From: Urechis unicinctus
Taxonomy: Eukaryota > Annelida > Polychaeta > Xenopneusta > Urechidae
Direction: 5' to 3'
NCBI GenBank assembly: GCA_034190875.2
Contig: CM067358.1
Location: 46,087,799 to 46,151,798 of the forward strand
DNA: 64,000 bases
Positions 12,191 to 32,874 of the stretch are shown here, in pieces (the stretch's first letter is position 1; each line of letters opens with the position of its first letter). The notes under the pieces were generated by a model. That model was not told where the DNA came from and made no database searches. It saw nothing but the letters and a program-made list of their open reading frames with translations. The translations under genes were made by a program, and so were the position numbers.

Positions 12191-14791
12191 GCAATTTCTA
12201 TCCGAGCCGTGGATGGACAATTGGGTCTTAGACGCGATATATGGTGGGCACTGCATGCGCTTATTGTTCAACAAGCAATCAATTGAACATCAAATTGATC
12301 AACATGTCAGTAAAAGTGACGACAATGCACCAATGCAATGCAAAAATGTTAGCGGGTGGATTTCGCTGCGGCACAATTGACTCGCACTTTTACCACCTTA
12401 ATTGCGTGCAACTAGTTACATTAATACTATAATCCTCTCATTTGGTGGTACATGTCTATGACCTGCAGCGCGTATACTGAGACAGTACACGCTTATATAA
12501 TAGGTAGCCCCGTTATGTTTGTCTAATTGCTCCTCATTCAGCCAATACCTCTATAGCTAGCAGTAAATACAATTGCTGTCGTTATACACCATAACCGAAG
12601 CCCATCACGATAAATTACGCTGCTAAAATTAACTGTCAGTATGATGGATCAATCCCAAAGCAATCATCTTCTAATTAGTCTGCGATAAAAGGTGTCGCAT
12701 GGCACTAGAAATTTGACTAAAGCTTCGCATTCTAAGATGTATTATACTCATCTGCATATGATCTAATTAAGATATTATTCGACATTGATATAAACGCGTT
12801 CATTATATCACCCTCAGCGCACAAACAACGTTGACACAAACAAAACAACGCAGAAAAAGTTCAGTGATATATTTGTATGATATCCGATGGGAGCTAGACT
12901 CATATTAAGTAGCTTCGCGATGTTGAATATAAACTTTAGGCTTTTATTACATTTGGCGTTTGATCACAACATATCCATCTAAATACCGCTTTCTTAAGAA
13001 CGCACAGTGCAATATAATCTTAAGTACATTTAGAACTATACCTTGCATTTGCTTATTTGTGATGCAAAATATTTACTAATGTATTCAGCATACCAGTTGT
13101 CGCAAACAGACATTTAAGATGAGATCGATTCTGAGATGTTCATTCATGTTGATAGATTAAACGATAATGCTCTCATTTCTTGCTGTCATTTGCCGGATTT
13201 CTTGAAGTATAATATTTATTTATTAATAGTTAATCACATTCAATTACGGCGCGTCTGCACTGAGAATATTGCCTAGAAAGCTTCACGGTACAGTGACGAC
13301 GTTCATGTGTAGTTTGATATATTCAATGTAATCTAAAATGATTGTTTCTTGTTGGTCAAAGTAAACAAAGTCTAGAATGAATTGTGTCAACATTTATGCG
13401 TTCAGTTTACCAGGATACAAATAATTACCCCAGTTTATCTTGAGCAGTCTCGTGTGGATCGAATACAACTAACTTCTTGACTACATACACGTGCGAACAC
13501 GTTCAAATGATTACGGAGTACTAGTGTATTCATCTAGTTATCATTGCAAACCAACCAGCTGACACTAAAAGGGTTAATGGTAAATCATAGTGTTTACCAC
13601 ACAGTAAACTTGTATGTTTTGACGTGATGATGTTATGGCCATTAGGGTCACCGTGTTTGAGTCGCGGATGGTGATGAGAGACGAGAGACGATTATCCGTA
13701 GGTCGCCGACGTTATTGTAGGTATCTGAGGGTTGATGTCCTGATAGATAATACCCGAGAAATTCTATTGCGCGTTATTTGTCTCTGCTGACTGGCACGCA
13801 TTTTCTTGTATTTTATCTGCTCTCTTTATGATTTCTGATGTTCTGATTGTTTGTGTGTCTGATGCTGTCGTATCTATAGTAAAAGATGGGGCTGGCTTGA
13901 TGTTTGATCCGTGATTGGTTAAACGGGTGCTTGTGGTCATTCGGACTGACATGCAATTATCAAAAGCTTTTAATTGGAGATCTGACGGGTCTATGTCAGT
14001 TGTTATGGAAATTGACGGGATTCGAATGTTTACATCAAAAGGTTGAACCGGTTGTACAAGGCTAAACCAAGACTATATAATTTGGCAACTGACTTTTTGT
14101 TTATATTATTAACTTCACCGTCAAATAAACTTCGTTCTCTTTGCTCCTTGTGTGTGATATAGAAAGCACCTTAACCAACGCCATCAAAAGGTTAGTGTAG
14201 AATTATCTCGTGGAGCCTTGGTGCGAATAGAGTGCTTTACACAATGATAAGCTTATGTCTGAACGTTCCCTGCAACAGTTTGAAATATAATAATACGCAG
14301 TGCAGTTCAATAAGGTCGTTAAAGGTGAGGGGTTGTCAGTGTTTTGATAGTTGAGACTGAGTTGTTATGAACTAATTATATTTGCTACGAATTCCATTTC
14401 TAAGCCGATAGTCTTAGAATGTTTTGGTTTTTTTTATGTGATATGTGTTACAAATTCCAATTCGAAGCCGATAGTCTTTTGCCGAAATGTTTTTCCTAAT
14501 ATGGCTGTAAATCGACGTTACGGAGCACTTGCTGACAGGCTTAATCCCTAATTCGATATTACATGGTCTTCCTTATCTTCGAAATCGCTATGTTTCTAGC
14601 TACGACAAGGCAGAATGGAATAATGATAGAATGTAAGGTTGCAGTGTACGATCGCTATGATATATCTTTTAACGCTGTACATACCGAAGTGATTAGAGAT
14701 CATTTCTATTCCGATAACTACTATGAGATAGTTGCCCTGTTTTTCGATCATCGAGTAAACTCATCGTAAATGATAATTATTATATTCTCCT
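12191..14791. other. Intergenic DNA, no gene recognised
   Basis: I see no family motif. A Thr/Ser/Asn-rich frame at 13764-13952 (-) looks mildly protein-like but has no supporting splice sites or relative in the window. Frames at 14351-14551 and 14563-14769 (+) are unassigned. Confidence 0.45.
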
Positions 14792-15190
14792 GCTTATATA
14801 AAATTGATATACACTATTTATATCAGGATTGTCTCGACTAAGTGAACTAAGCCGATAAAACTAGATGGCCGCTTATTTATAATTGATATACACTATTTAT
14901 ATCAGGATTGACTCGACTAGGTGAACTAGGCCGATAAAACCAAATAACCGCTTATATACAATTGATATACACTATTTATATTAGGATTGACTCGACTAAG
15001 TGAACTAAGCCGACAAGACCAAATGTCTGCTTATATATAATTGGTATACACTATTTATATCAGGATTGACTCGACTAAGTGAACTAAGCCGACAAGACCA
15101 AATGTCTGCTTATATATAAATTTTATACACTATTTATATCAGGATTGACTCGACTAGGTAAACTTAGTTGAAGGCCGACAAGACCAGATG
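14792..15190. repeat. Minisatellite, 79-bp unit, five copies
   Basis: Five head-to-tail copies start at 14792, 14871, 14950, 15029 and 15108, an exact 79-base period. Each unit has GCTTATATA, then TACACTATTTATATCAGGAT, then TGACTCGACTA, GTGAACTAAGCCGA and AAGACCA. Units 3 to 5 share CGACAAGACCA while the first two have CGATAAAAC, so the array has evolved by local unit homogenisation. The last unit carries a small insertion (AGTTGAAGGC). There is no open frame through the array. Confidence 0.95.
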
Positions 15191-17465
15191 GAACCCCAGC
15201 ATTATAATGAAGCACAAAATAGCACACAACCGTGGCTCGATGACCGGCTCTCTATGACTCACCATGCAGCGTATAGGTCGAGCAAATAGACTTAATGCAA
15301 ACTTGAGTTCGAATCAATTATAGCGGCTCTCATCCAAGCCTGGTGTATTTATCACTCATTAGCATATCGCGAACAACCCCTGTCTGCCCTCGCGTTGGCG
15401 TCAGACATGGGCACTCTTCTGTTTATTATGGAGGTTATGACTACAACTCTGATTGGAGCATCAACTTTAAAAGCCGCATATCTTCTTTATATTCACAGTA
15501 AATAAAGCCATATCTTCGGACCAAAATGGGCCATGTTATAGGAAATGCACCGCTTTACACCTTAATATTCACTTGTTAGCGCGTGATTGTGACATAGATG
15601 CAGGGCTCACTTTGTAATTTAATCACAACTTTAATTCCGTGGCTCGTTAAAGCTCTCTCCGCATTCCGTTGACCAATGATGATGTGCAGGGCCACGACAC
15701 GCTGCCGCATACATTTGGCGTGGTTTATCCCGAGTTTGTGGTTGTGACTGGTATGCCCGATGCCGTCAAGCTATAAAAGCAAATCGCATTTCGCTTATCA
15801 CTTTAAAACTACACGTGGCGTAGTCCACTGTTGCTGTTCTCTTCTAAAAAAATTATCTCTAATGGAGGATGCCAAAGTAAAAGTCCTTGTTTACTTTTGG
15901 ATACTGCTATCCGTTCAAAGTCACAGGAAGTCAACCGTGCTTTATGGATTTAAATAGCTGCCAGCATGCTCACGCACTGGCAAGCTTTAGAGGTCATGTG
16001 ATTAAATTGTTCTCAGTATAAGCGCTTAGTCAGCGAGCGGCTATCAAATCAGTGCGCGTATGGAGAAACTTTTGCGCATTCCATAAATCATTGTTTATCC
16101 ACTCACATGTCGCAGGATCTCCTTGCAACTGGTCAGCATCCTTAGAGTCGCCGTAACTGTGAAGTGGCCAGCAACACATTCAGATAGACGTCAGCACAAC
16201 AGGCGCAATACATAATGGATAACTGGTGAATAGTGTGCGATATTCGGTATTGCCCGACAAATGATCAACGCTATTATAAACGTTTTGACGTCTATATATT
16301 ATGTTACAGATTTCCCTTGCAGAAGTAAACTGCTTGAAATAATATCCGGCATAAGTCGCCCTTGGCGAACTGTATTGAGTGTCAAATTCAGGTGCTGTGC
16401 GTGAATGATAACTCAAGAACTGTTTGTTATTTTAATAACATTATATACATCAGCAGCCCAATCAATGTAGGAATAATATACAATACGTTGCTGCAAGAAG
16501 ATGGTAGTTACGATGAACGCCTGACACCTTTTACACCTAACAGTAAGACGCTGACAAACCTCTGTTTCGTTTTACAATACGTTGGGCTGGATATCGTAGC
16601 CCAAGTGGGATTGACCATTGGTCCGAAATCAAGATGCTGTTCATATTTACATGGGCAATCATGTGAAACATTATCTATTAATCAACGCTTTTAATTCCCA
16701 AAATTTTGTCAGGCGGTTTGAGCCAAAGTTGGCAGAAGCATACAGTATGAAAACTGTATTTTGTCTACGTACGTTCGTAAATTCAGGTATTCCGTTTTGG
16801 AGTTGTGCCTAAATACTAGTACAGCATTTTACGTCTTACAGTAAGTGCATATATTCCATCAGTGTTACATGCATATTCAAGTTTTAAAAACACTTAATTC
16901 TTCAGAACCTTAGGAAATGCCCATAATCATGTGTGAAGAGCTGAAAATTTGGGCAAACGAAAAGGCTCGTTTTGGCAGCACGAGAGTGCGTTAGATGATT
17001 GGCTCCTGTATAAAAGAGACTCGTGGCTAAGTTCCCGATGACATCATTATGCCAGCGGTGAAAGATCATCAGTTCTGTGGTAAATGGATATTGACGTTAG
17101 CAACCATTCTAACTGCTCAGACGTTATATAAAATAATTTATGTGTACGCATTTGAAATTGATTGGCTTAAATGAATCAATGACAGCCAATCGATAGGACC
17201 AAATATTGTGTATTCACAATGGTCCGTGTCATTAACAGTTACTTTTTATGTCTTCAGCAGACGCAAAGTTTTTTCCTATCTGAAATAGCATCACATATAG
17301 GTCGATTATTTGCGTTATTGTTGTGACGACGGTTTATTGGCAATCACGACTACCAACACAAAATAAAACCACCTCGAGAATGACAACCTGATTTTTCAAA
17401 ACGAGGGTCACGTATCTCCGTTTCTCGACGTAGTTGGCAATTGTTAACATAGCTACTGACAGGAA
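15191..17465. other. Intergenic DNA, no gene recognised
   Basis: I see no recognisable domain or repeat. The frame at 16362-16694 (+) is open for 110 codons but carries no motif and no convincing splice context. Confidence 0.45.
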
Positions 17466-17706
17466 ATTATATATCAATATACATATATACGTGTATCAAT
17501 ATCTATACATATGCATATATACTTATACATGTATTAATATACTTATGTGTATAATATTTTTTCATTGATATATACATAAATAAGCACATATATATATATA
17601 TGTATTTTAATATATGAATATATATGTATACATATATATAAATATATATTTATATACATATATATATATATATATTTGCACATATATAAAAAAATAATTA
17701 CATATA

Positions 17707-17791
<85 letters not shown>

Positions 17792-17823
17792 CAATGTATG
17801 TATTTATCTATATATGTATATAT
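17466..17823. repeat. (TA)n compound microsatellite
   Basis: This is a degenerate TATATA/CATATA tract with its purest (TA)n core at about 17712-17787. The Tyr/Ile-repeat open frames on both strands here are artefacts of the dinucleotide repeat. Confidence 0.97.
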
Positions 17824-17928
17824 CTTCTTCTGTCACAGAAAGTATTGGAAAACCTACGATTCTGCGAATTGCTACTGAATTGGTAAACACATAATAAATA
17901 TGCGGAATCTTGAAGCTGAATTAACTAG

Positions 17929-17950
17929 CCCCTCCCCCTCACCCACCCCC
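17929..17950 (-). other. C-rich run, potential G-quadruplex on minus strand
   Basis: Four runs of three to five C (17929-17932, 17934-17938, 17942-17944, 17946-17950) are separated by one to three bases. This fits the usual quadruplex pattern on the minus strand (potential i-motif on plus) and stands out in an AT-rich region about 100 bases from the (TA)n tract. Confidence 0.7.
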
Positions 17951-18799
17951 ACTTCATATTTGAGTGTGATACATGCAATGATGATAAATAGGGCCAAGAC
18001 TTACGGCCGTACTTATTTGGTGTGGTTTTATCATGAGCCCATAGTTGTGACACCGGAAGCTGCCAAGGTAAGAGTGATTTTTTATTGTATATAACGCTCT
18101 AATTTACTCCTGGCATCTGTTATGTCTCAACGGCTACGGTATTTCCGCCCCGAGGGACAGTAGACATTAAAGTTAGGAACTATATATTGCTCTTTTTATT
18201 TGTTCTAGACCTGCTAGCGTAATTTCTTCTGACGTCTAGTTTGTAAAATTATCAACCTCTTTCCTCTTTCATCCATATCAGCAGTAGATCCATCCTTTTT
18301 TTTCAGAAAAATGTTGATGATCAATATTTACGTACTCATCAAATTTTTGCCTACCCATCCCTATACTCAAGGAAATTCTGGTTACGGGTCAACACCCCAA
18401 GAGTACACGTGAAAATGAATTAGTCATAAACTAATACAGGCAGAGGTCAATGTCAAGAGTGAGACATATTGCGTCAATAACCTCTCTGGAATATCAGAGG
18501 ATCCTCTCCTTTGTACACCTCGTACATTCACTAAATGACCATGTATCATCAGACTGCAGATGCAGATTGATCATTACGTCATATAGATTTGCAGGCAGAA
18601 GTATATTTGCGGAATAGGTTACCAAAATATGGAGCCCCGACGGTCTGCTTTTAATGCTAAGTTTAGTCAGAGTGATAATTTGAATGATCGTACATAAAGT
18701 GGTATTTGTCAACATAAATATCGGCAAGGCGTAGTTACGTAAAGATCACATATCAGCGAAACCTTTTTATCGTTAAATCGATGGCATTGTTACATTGCT
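17951..18799. other. Region upstream of the P450 relic
   Basis: No P450 N-terminal anchor or proline hinge could be recognised on the plus strand, so the 5' exons of the relic are lost or too diverged. There is an unassigned 77-codon minus-strand frame at 18494-18727. Confidence 0.4.
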
Positions 18800-19813
18800 A
18801 TGCAGTCCTGTAAAGATATAATTGACGCTATGATCACCGTTGCCAACGACATGGTGGAATATTTTCTAACTAAAGTTGTCGGGATAACGCCGATCCAGCT
18901 TGATCCAGTTGTCATCAGACATTTAATCAAGATGATTTTGCATTCAAATGCCAGTCGTTAGTTTGTTAGCATATGAACTAACCTGTGCAATCCCGATCTT
19001 CATATGTTACGCCAGCCAGCTTATGGCAAAGATTACCGAAGCATTCGGAATGAACAATGTGTTTTATCCATTGCCATTCGGGATTCGATGGCTAGCCATG
19101 AATTCGTTCTTGGTGTGCTCTTGTATGATCATAGATTTTGTTTAAATTTAATTCTATGTAAGCTTTGAATAGGCTATTTAGGCCTAGGTAGCATATTGAT
19201 GAAATTTGAAGGCGATCAACGGTAAACCATGCATAATTCATAATAACACTGACCGTTAGATGTTAAGGCAATGAGACGGCTATTGATGACCTGATTGCGT
19301 TTTACACCGCCGGTGAGTTGATGAAATTCAGAGATATCTGAATCTATGTTAAATGTTAGTTGTTCCCGCCATGAGAAAGCATTATGTAGTTAAAAGGTTA
19401 TTACTTGTATTGCAATAGGTGCCCTTGGAAAACATTGCAACGTAAAGTACACAGTAGCATGACTTTACACTGTTGAGTGTGTTTTCAATATTGGTGGCTA
19501 AATACTGGTGTATATTCTTTGAACATATTGATACATGGTTCGGCATCTTATACTCGTCCCACCTGAATCATTTGCTAGACACAGTATGTTCCATCCTTCA
19601 GGTGAATTCGTATATCAGTCAGAACCTTCCAGAGCATTTTGACGATCCAGGAGCATTCAATCCTGCCCGATTCATATCAGATTCTAGGTAAGTGGCGGTA
19701 ATATACAGAGCTATGCAAATGTCCTTTACAAGGCAGTTGAATAAATAAATTTGCTTGTCCTACAACCCATTCCTGATTGGGCCAAGGAACTGTATGGTCA
19801 AGCATTTGCTAAG
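18800..19813 (+). pseudogene. Cytochrome P450 relic (C-terminal two thirds, degraded)
   Basis: P450s are heme-thiolate monooxygenases, usually ER-bound. Pieces appear on the plus strand in family order. 18800-18958: open segment with VANDMVEYFLTKV and GITPIQLDPVV, resembling helix C/D and the following strand. From 19020: KITEAFGMN, the usual AFGM stretch. 19267-19312: AIDDLIAFYTAG, the I-helix, cut at the Gly by donor GTGAGT. 19602-19687: acceptor CTTCAG, then LPEHFDDPGAFNPARF (the PERF-type meander), ending at donor GTAAGT. About 19756-19813: YNPFLIGPRNCM (heme loop with the cysteine ligand), then a missing base at 19795/19796, then GQAFAK, ending at donor GTGAGC. The general style resembles CYP4/CYP46-type enzymes. 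No clear ExxR K-helix was found between 19313 and 19600, no acceptor is visible before the heme exon, and the terminal exon was not found. I therefore call it a pseudogene; an assembly error at the frameshift is the alternative. Confidence 0.75.
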
Positions 19814-29209
<9,396 letters not shown>

Positions 29210-29510
29210 TCTTGCGCTGCCTGTTACCTTTATCCTGCAGTAAATATTTTTCTAGCTCTATGCTTAGTATATTTAGGGCCCCACAATAAAGATGGCGGCA
29301 ACGTGTTTAAGATATTGTTTGCAGAGAAACAAATTAATCAACATCTATAACCAAATGCCCAAGACAAAACATCATGTTAAAGATCAACGTTGATCGGTCA
29401 AGTTTTGTGAAATGTGAAGTTGTACACCTTACCATGGATGGCTTTATAATATTTAATCACATGATTTTGCTCGCGAACAGATCGCGATTTCGCGTTCACA
29501 TTTCAATGAC
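29210..29510 (+). repeat. Local repeat R7, copy 1, with CGCGA motifs
   Basis: It shares with 29768-29945 the block TTACCTTTATCCTGCAG, a TATATTT/GGCGGC stretch, ATCAACATCT, a TGCCCA-AC-CAT block and a closing GCTCGCGAACA...TCGCGATTTCGCG motif. The last motif contains TCGCGA palindromes and is strikingly CpG-rich for this region. Order and spacing agree, with copy 1 longer. No coding frame is shared. Confidence 0.6.
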
Positions 29511-29767
29511 ATAAGTAGATAGATGCTAGTGTTTCTACTGGCCTGATAAATCTTTAATTGTAAGTTGTGAATGATCCAGAACCAGACTGAGTTATTAAAC
29601 AAAGATATCGGAAATTTATTTTCACTGTCTCCGATAATGAATTATGCTTTTTAATATGTTTGTTCTGTCAATTATATCGAAATGCTTGATAAAATGACAA
29701 GGAAAATAAACTTTATATGAGTGTCCCGACAAAATGGCTTTCTACTAGGTGACCGTATTCATCTTAT

Positions 29768-29945
29768 TCTGCTTCTTACCTTTATCCTGCAGATATTCGC
29801 TCTATGCAGTATATTTGACTTGGCGGCTTGGTTTGATCAACATCTTAAAATGCCCATGACACATATGAACATCAAGACGTTTTGTGGTGTCATGTGAATC
29901 GCTTAACACATATGCTCGCGAACATTCGCGATTTCGCGTAAAACA
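29768..29945 (+). repeat. Local repeat R7, copy 2
   Basis: This is the shorter copy of the segment at 29210-29510, beginning TTACCTTTATCCTGCAG and ending GCTCGCGAACATTCGCGATT. It has lost about 120 bases relative to copy 1. It could be a tandem duplication with unrelated sequence between, or two insertions of one small element. Confidence 0.6.
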
Positions 29946-32774
29946 CAAGCCCTCGCATTAGCAGTACCATTATAAAACATCGGAAATAGTTCATGGTATT
30001 GAAATTTAATATGTTGTTCTGTCTATATATTGTGTTTATCTACTATGATCTCTATGCTAATTCTTCTTTATTAAAAGTGTTCATTGTGCTATAATGTTAA
30101 ATTACTTAACCAGCTTGCATGCATACTTACTTTACATTTTATGTCAGTGCAAATGCTCAATCAAATCAACCCTGATGGTAAGCCTGTTTATTGAAATTGA
30201 TTTACAATATATAATGATCGACGTCTGCATTATATATGGTGATATTAAACTGAATGACACTTTCATGAATTAAGTGTTCCAACACATGCACAACTCAGGT
30301 GAATGCTGCAATCTACAAGTTAACTTATATTAAACCGGGTGCATTTATAGCTTGCTGACCAGGATGTGTAATTATTGTAAGACTCATTAACGCATATCAC
30401 ACTTCTGGCTTATTATAGAATATTCATCTGTTTCTGTAAACAGGCGGCCTCGTGGAAGTATTAATCTGTGATCTCAGTCAAACGTTGCTCAATTACGTTT
30501 ATTTCCCGAACTCTATCGCATGACGTGTGGCTGATTTTAGTTGGGGGATTGAAATAGTAAAGAACTATGGATAAACATATTGTATACGTCGTGTGGTATA
30601 TGTCAATTGCAAAAAGATGCATGCATACATGTTAACGCATATCTCTGATATTGGTACACGCAAGCCAGTGATCTTCGGTTATTGTTAACAATGCATACAC
30701 TCTACTGAACATCTGATAAAACAAGTGGTCAATAAATACACGCAACAGCTCTTCAAACTTCGATATAAATCAATTGGGAAGTCTTAGTGTTGCCCAGATG
30801 ACATTTTAATGAAGGAGTTGCATGCAGCCTGTTTGAATCGCGCAGAGACGTATGTATGTATTGGGATATATAATGCTTGCTTGGTAATTAGCATAAAATG
30901 TCGATGGATGACTTACAAAAGCTCTGACTAAACCGCGTTATTAATTTGCATATTGAGGGCTGCAACCTTGCAAATTGCCACGCGCCCATATTCATTAGTT
31001 TGGTCAAATTGATCCTTCTAGGTATTAGGTGCGATTGAATTACAATTTCTTAAATAAATGTTATGTGAGACCTTTATGTTGTAAATGCGTGAGGGTTACA
31101 TTCTATTAAATGTGCTACCAATTATCTGATTAGCAGTTGTAGTATGTAGCGCTCAATGACTGAATCTGCGTATTATAGCTGAGTTGTTTTATTTGGCTCT
31201 GAAAATTGAAAATCTCACCGACATTTATTCTCGTAAAGCACCAATGCGCGCTTCTGCTTCTCATATTAGCCACTTACTTATAAACGTAATGCAATGTAAG
31301 TGGCACTATGGCAGGCTATCGAGAACGATAAAAAATGTCTGTCGCTGTAGGCCATTAAATGGTTTATTGCATCATACCGAAATGATTCCGGTTATCCCTG
31401 GGTAGCCAGTACAAATAATTGGACTACAGTAAAATATTGTCGCTCATTTATATTTCTTTACATTGAGTAGATGTTATAATCTCTGAATGTAGATGGCTAA
31501 GCAGCAACAGTGATCGTTGGTATTCCATTCGGTCACTGAGATTTTCTTCAGTAAAACAGTTTATGCAGTGCGTCAATGCGTTTATCTTCGTTTATCGCCG
31601 AATCGTAATTTTGGACTTGCTGGTATTTGTTGATGGCCTATCGAGATTAGTTGAAAGTGCGAGTGAAGGAGGCCTTCTTCTGTCTCTATCTTGGTGCGGC
31701 CGTAACTAGCAACTTCACAGCCCATGGCGCATTATTATTGAATATATTAAAGCACATGTGCACTTAGTTACAGCTTTACCACCTGCAAATCTGATTTAAT
31801 CAGGCTAAAAGCTAAGTAGAAAAATTTCGTAGTTTTGTCCCTGCCTTACAACCAGATGTAATTTAAGCAAAGAAGTAGATACAATGAAGCTACGTAGTAT
31901 AGATTTAGGGTCTTACTGCCGATACAGCCTGGCTTATCTGACAATGCCGGCTACTGCCATTGATATCCCAATGATTATTTTTACGGTCATTAGTTGCTTA
32001 ATCCTCATGCTGACTGTCCTTTCTGAAGCCAGCTATCATTTATTGGATTTTAGTCCATGGCGGTCACAGTCAATGGCAGTCTGTAAATAGACTGGATGGT
32101 GCTGCTGCTGGCGAGAAAACCATATATATGATTACCCTTGGAATGATACCGAATCATTCACTAAATGTAGACTTAAATGGATAATCACGGTTAATGGACA
32201 TCGGCTTGTGCTAACGGCAAGGTAATACACCGAGTGTATGTTTGTGTAGCAGCAAATGCAATCAACGATTCAGCTGATTTGACGCTGGCCTGATGTTGAT
32301 AAGGAATGCTGTATTGACGCTTACGACAGTCTACATATTGGAAACCCTGAGTGAATTTGCAGTGCATGGAGGTAGTCGGGGGAGAGAGGGGTTGGCAAAT
32401 AATTCATGTCCTGGTCGTAATGAATTAGCGAGCTGATAAAGGGATTAAGATTACAGGTTACTATACAGAGCTGACCACCCCGCAAATTATATCTGTTTAA
32501 GGAAATCTAAGTTATATCTAGTTTTTTTTATTGTGCTCGTTAATATGTACGCATTTTAATTAGTGCGTTCCTGATGTCTAATATTCTTATAAAGTATCGC
32601 TGACTAGATCTTTTATTATTCTGTTGGTCGGTTTTTGCTGTTGTTTTTGCTTATTCATCAGCATGAATATGTTTAAGATAGCGAGAAGATTGATCTCATT
32701 GTCATTTTTTCTTTTCTTGAAGCACGGATTCTTGTACCATGCCGAGGTGGGAAAATGAGAAAATTTATTTCTTC
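29946..32774. other. Intergenic DNA up to the scaffold gap
   Basis: No gene, RNA gene or clear repeat is recognised. A hydrophobic 68-codon frame at 31884-32090 (+) has one possible membrane span but no other support. Confidence 0.45.
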
Positions 32775-32874
32775 NNNNNNNNNNNNNNNNNNNNNNNNNN
32801 NNNNNNNNNNNNNNNNNNNNNNNNNNNNNNNNNNNNNNNNNNNNNNNNNNNNNNNNNNNNNNNNNNNNNNNNNN
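32775..32874. other. Assembly gap (100 N)
   Basis: There are exactly 100 unknown bases, the usual placeholder for a gap of unknown length. It ends precisely where the R1 copy 1 sequence begins (TAAGCACCTGTCTC). The repeat probably broke the assembly, and the true left edge of that copy cannot be seen. The frame that appears to run through the gap is not evidence of a gene. Confidence 0.98.

Noticed and set aside
15300-15330. GAGTTCGAATCAA resembling a tRNA B box
   Set aside because: No matching A box at the right distance, and no acceptor or anticodon stem could be formed around it.
17543-17894. Tyr/Ile-repeat open frames on both strands (also at 26270-26494, 39934-40199 and 42217-42499)
   Set aside because: They are direct translations of (TA)n dinucleotide repeats and vanish outside the tracts.
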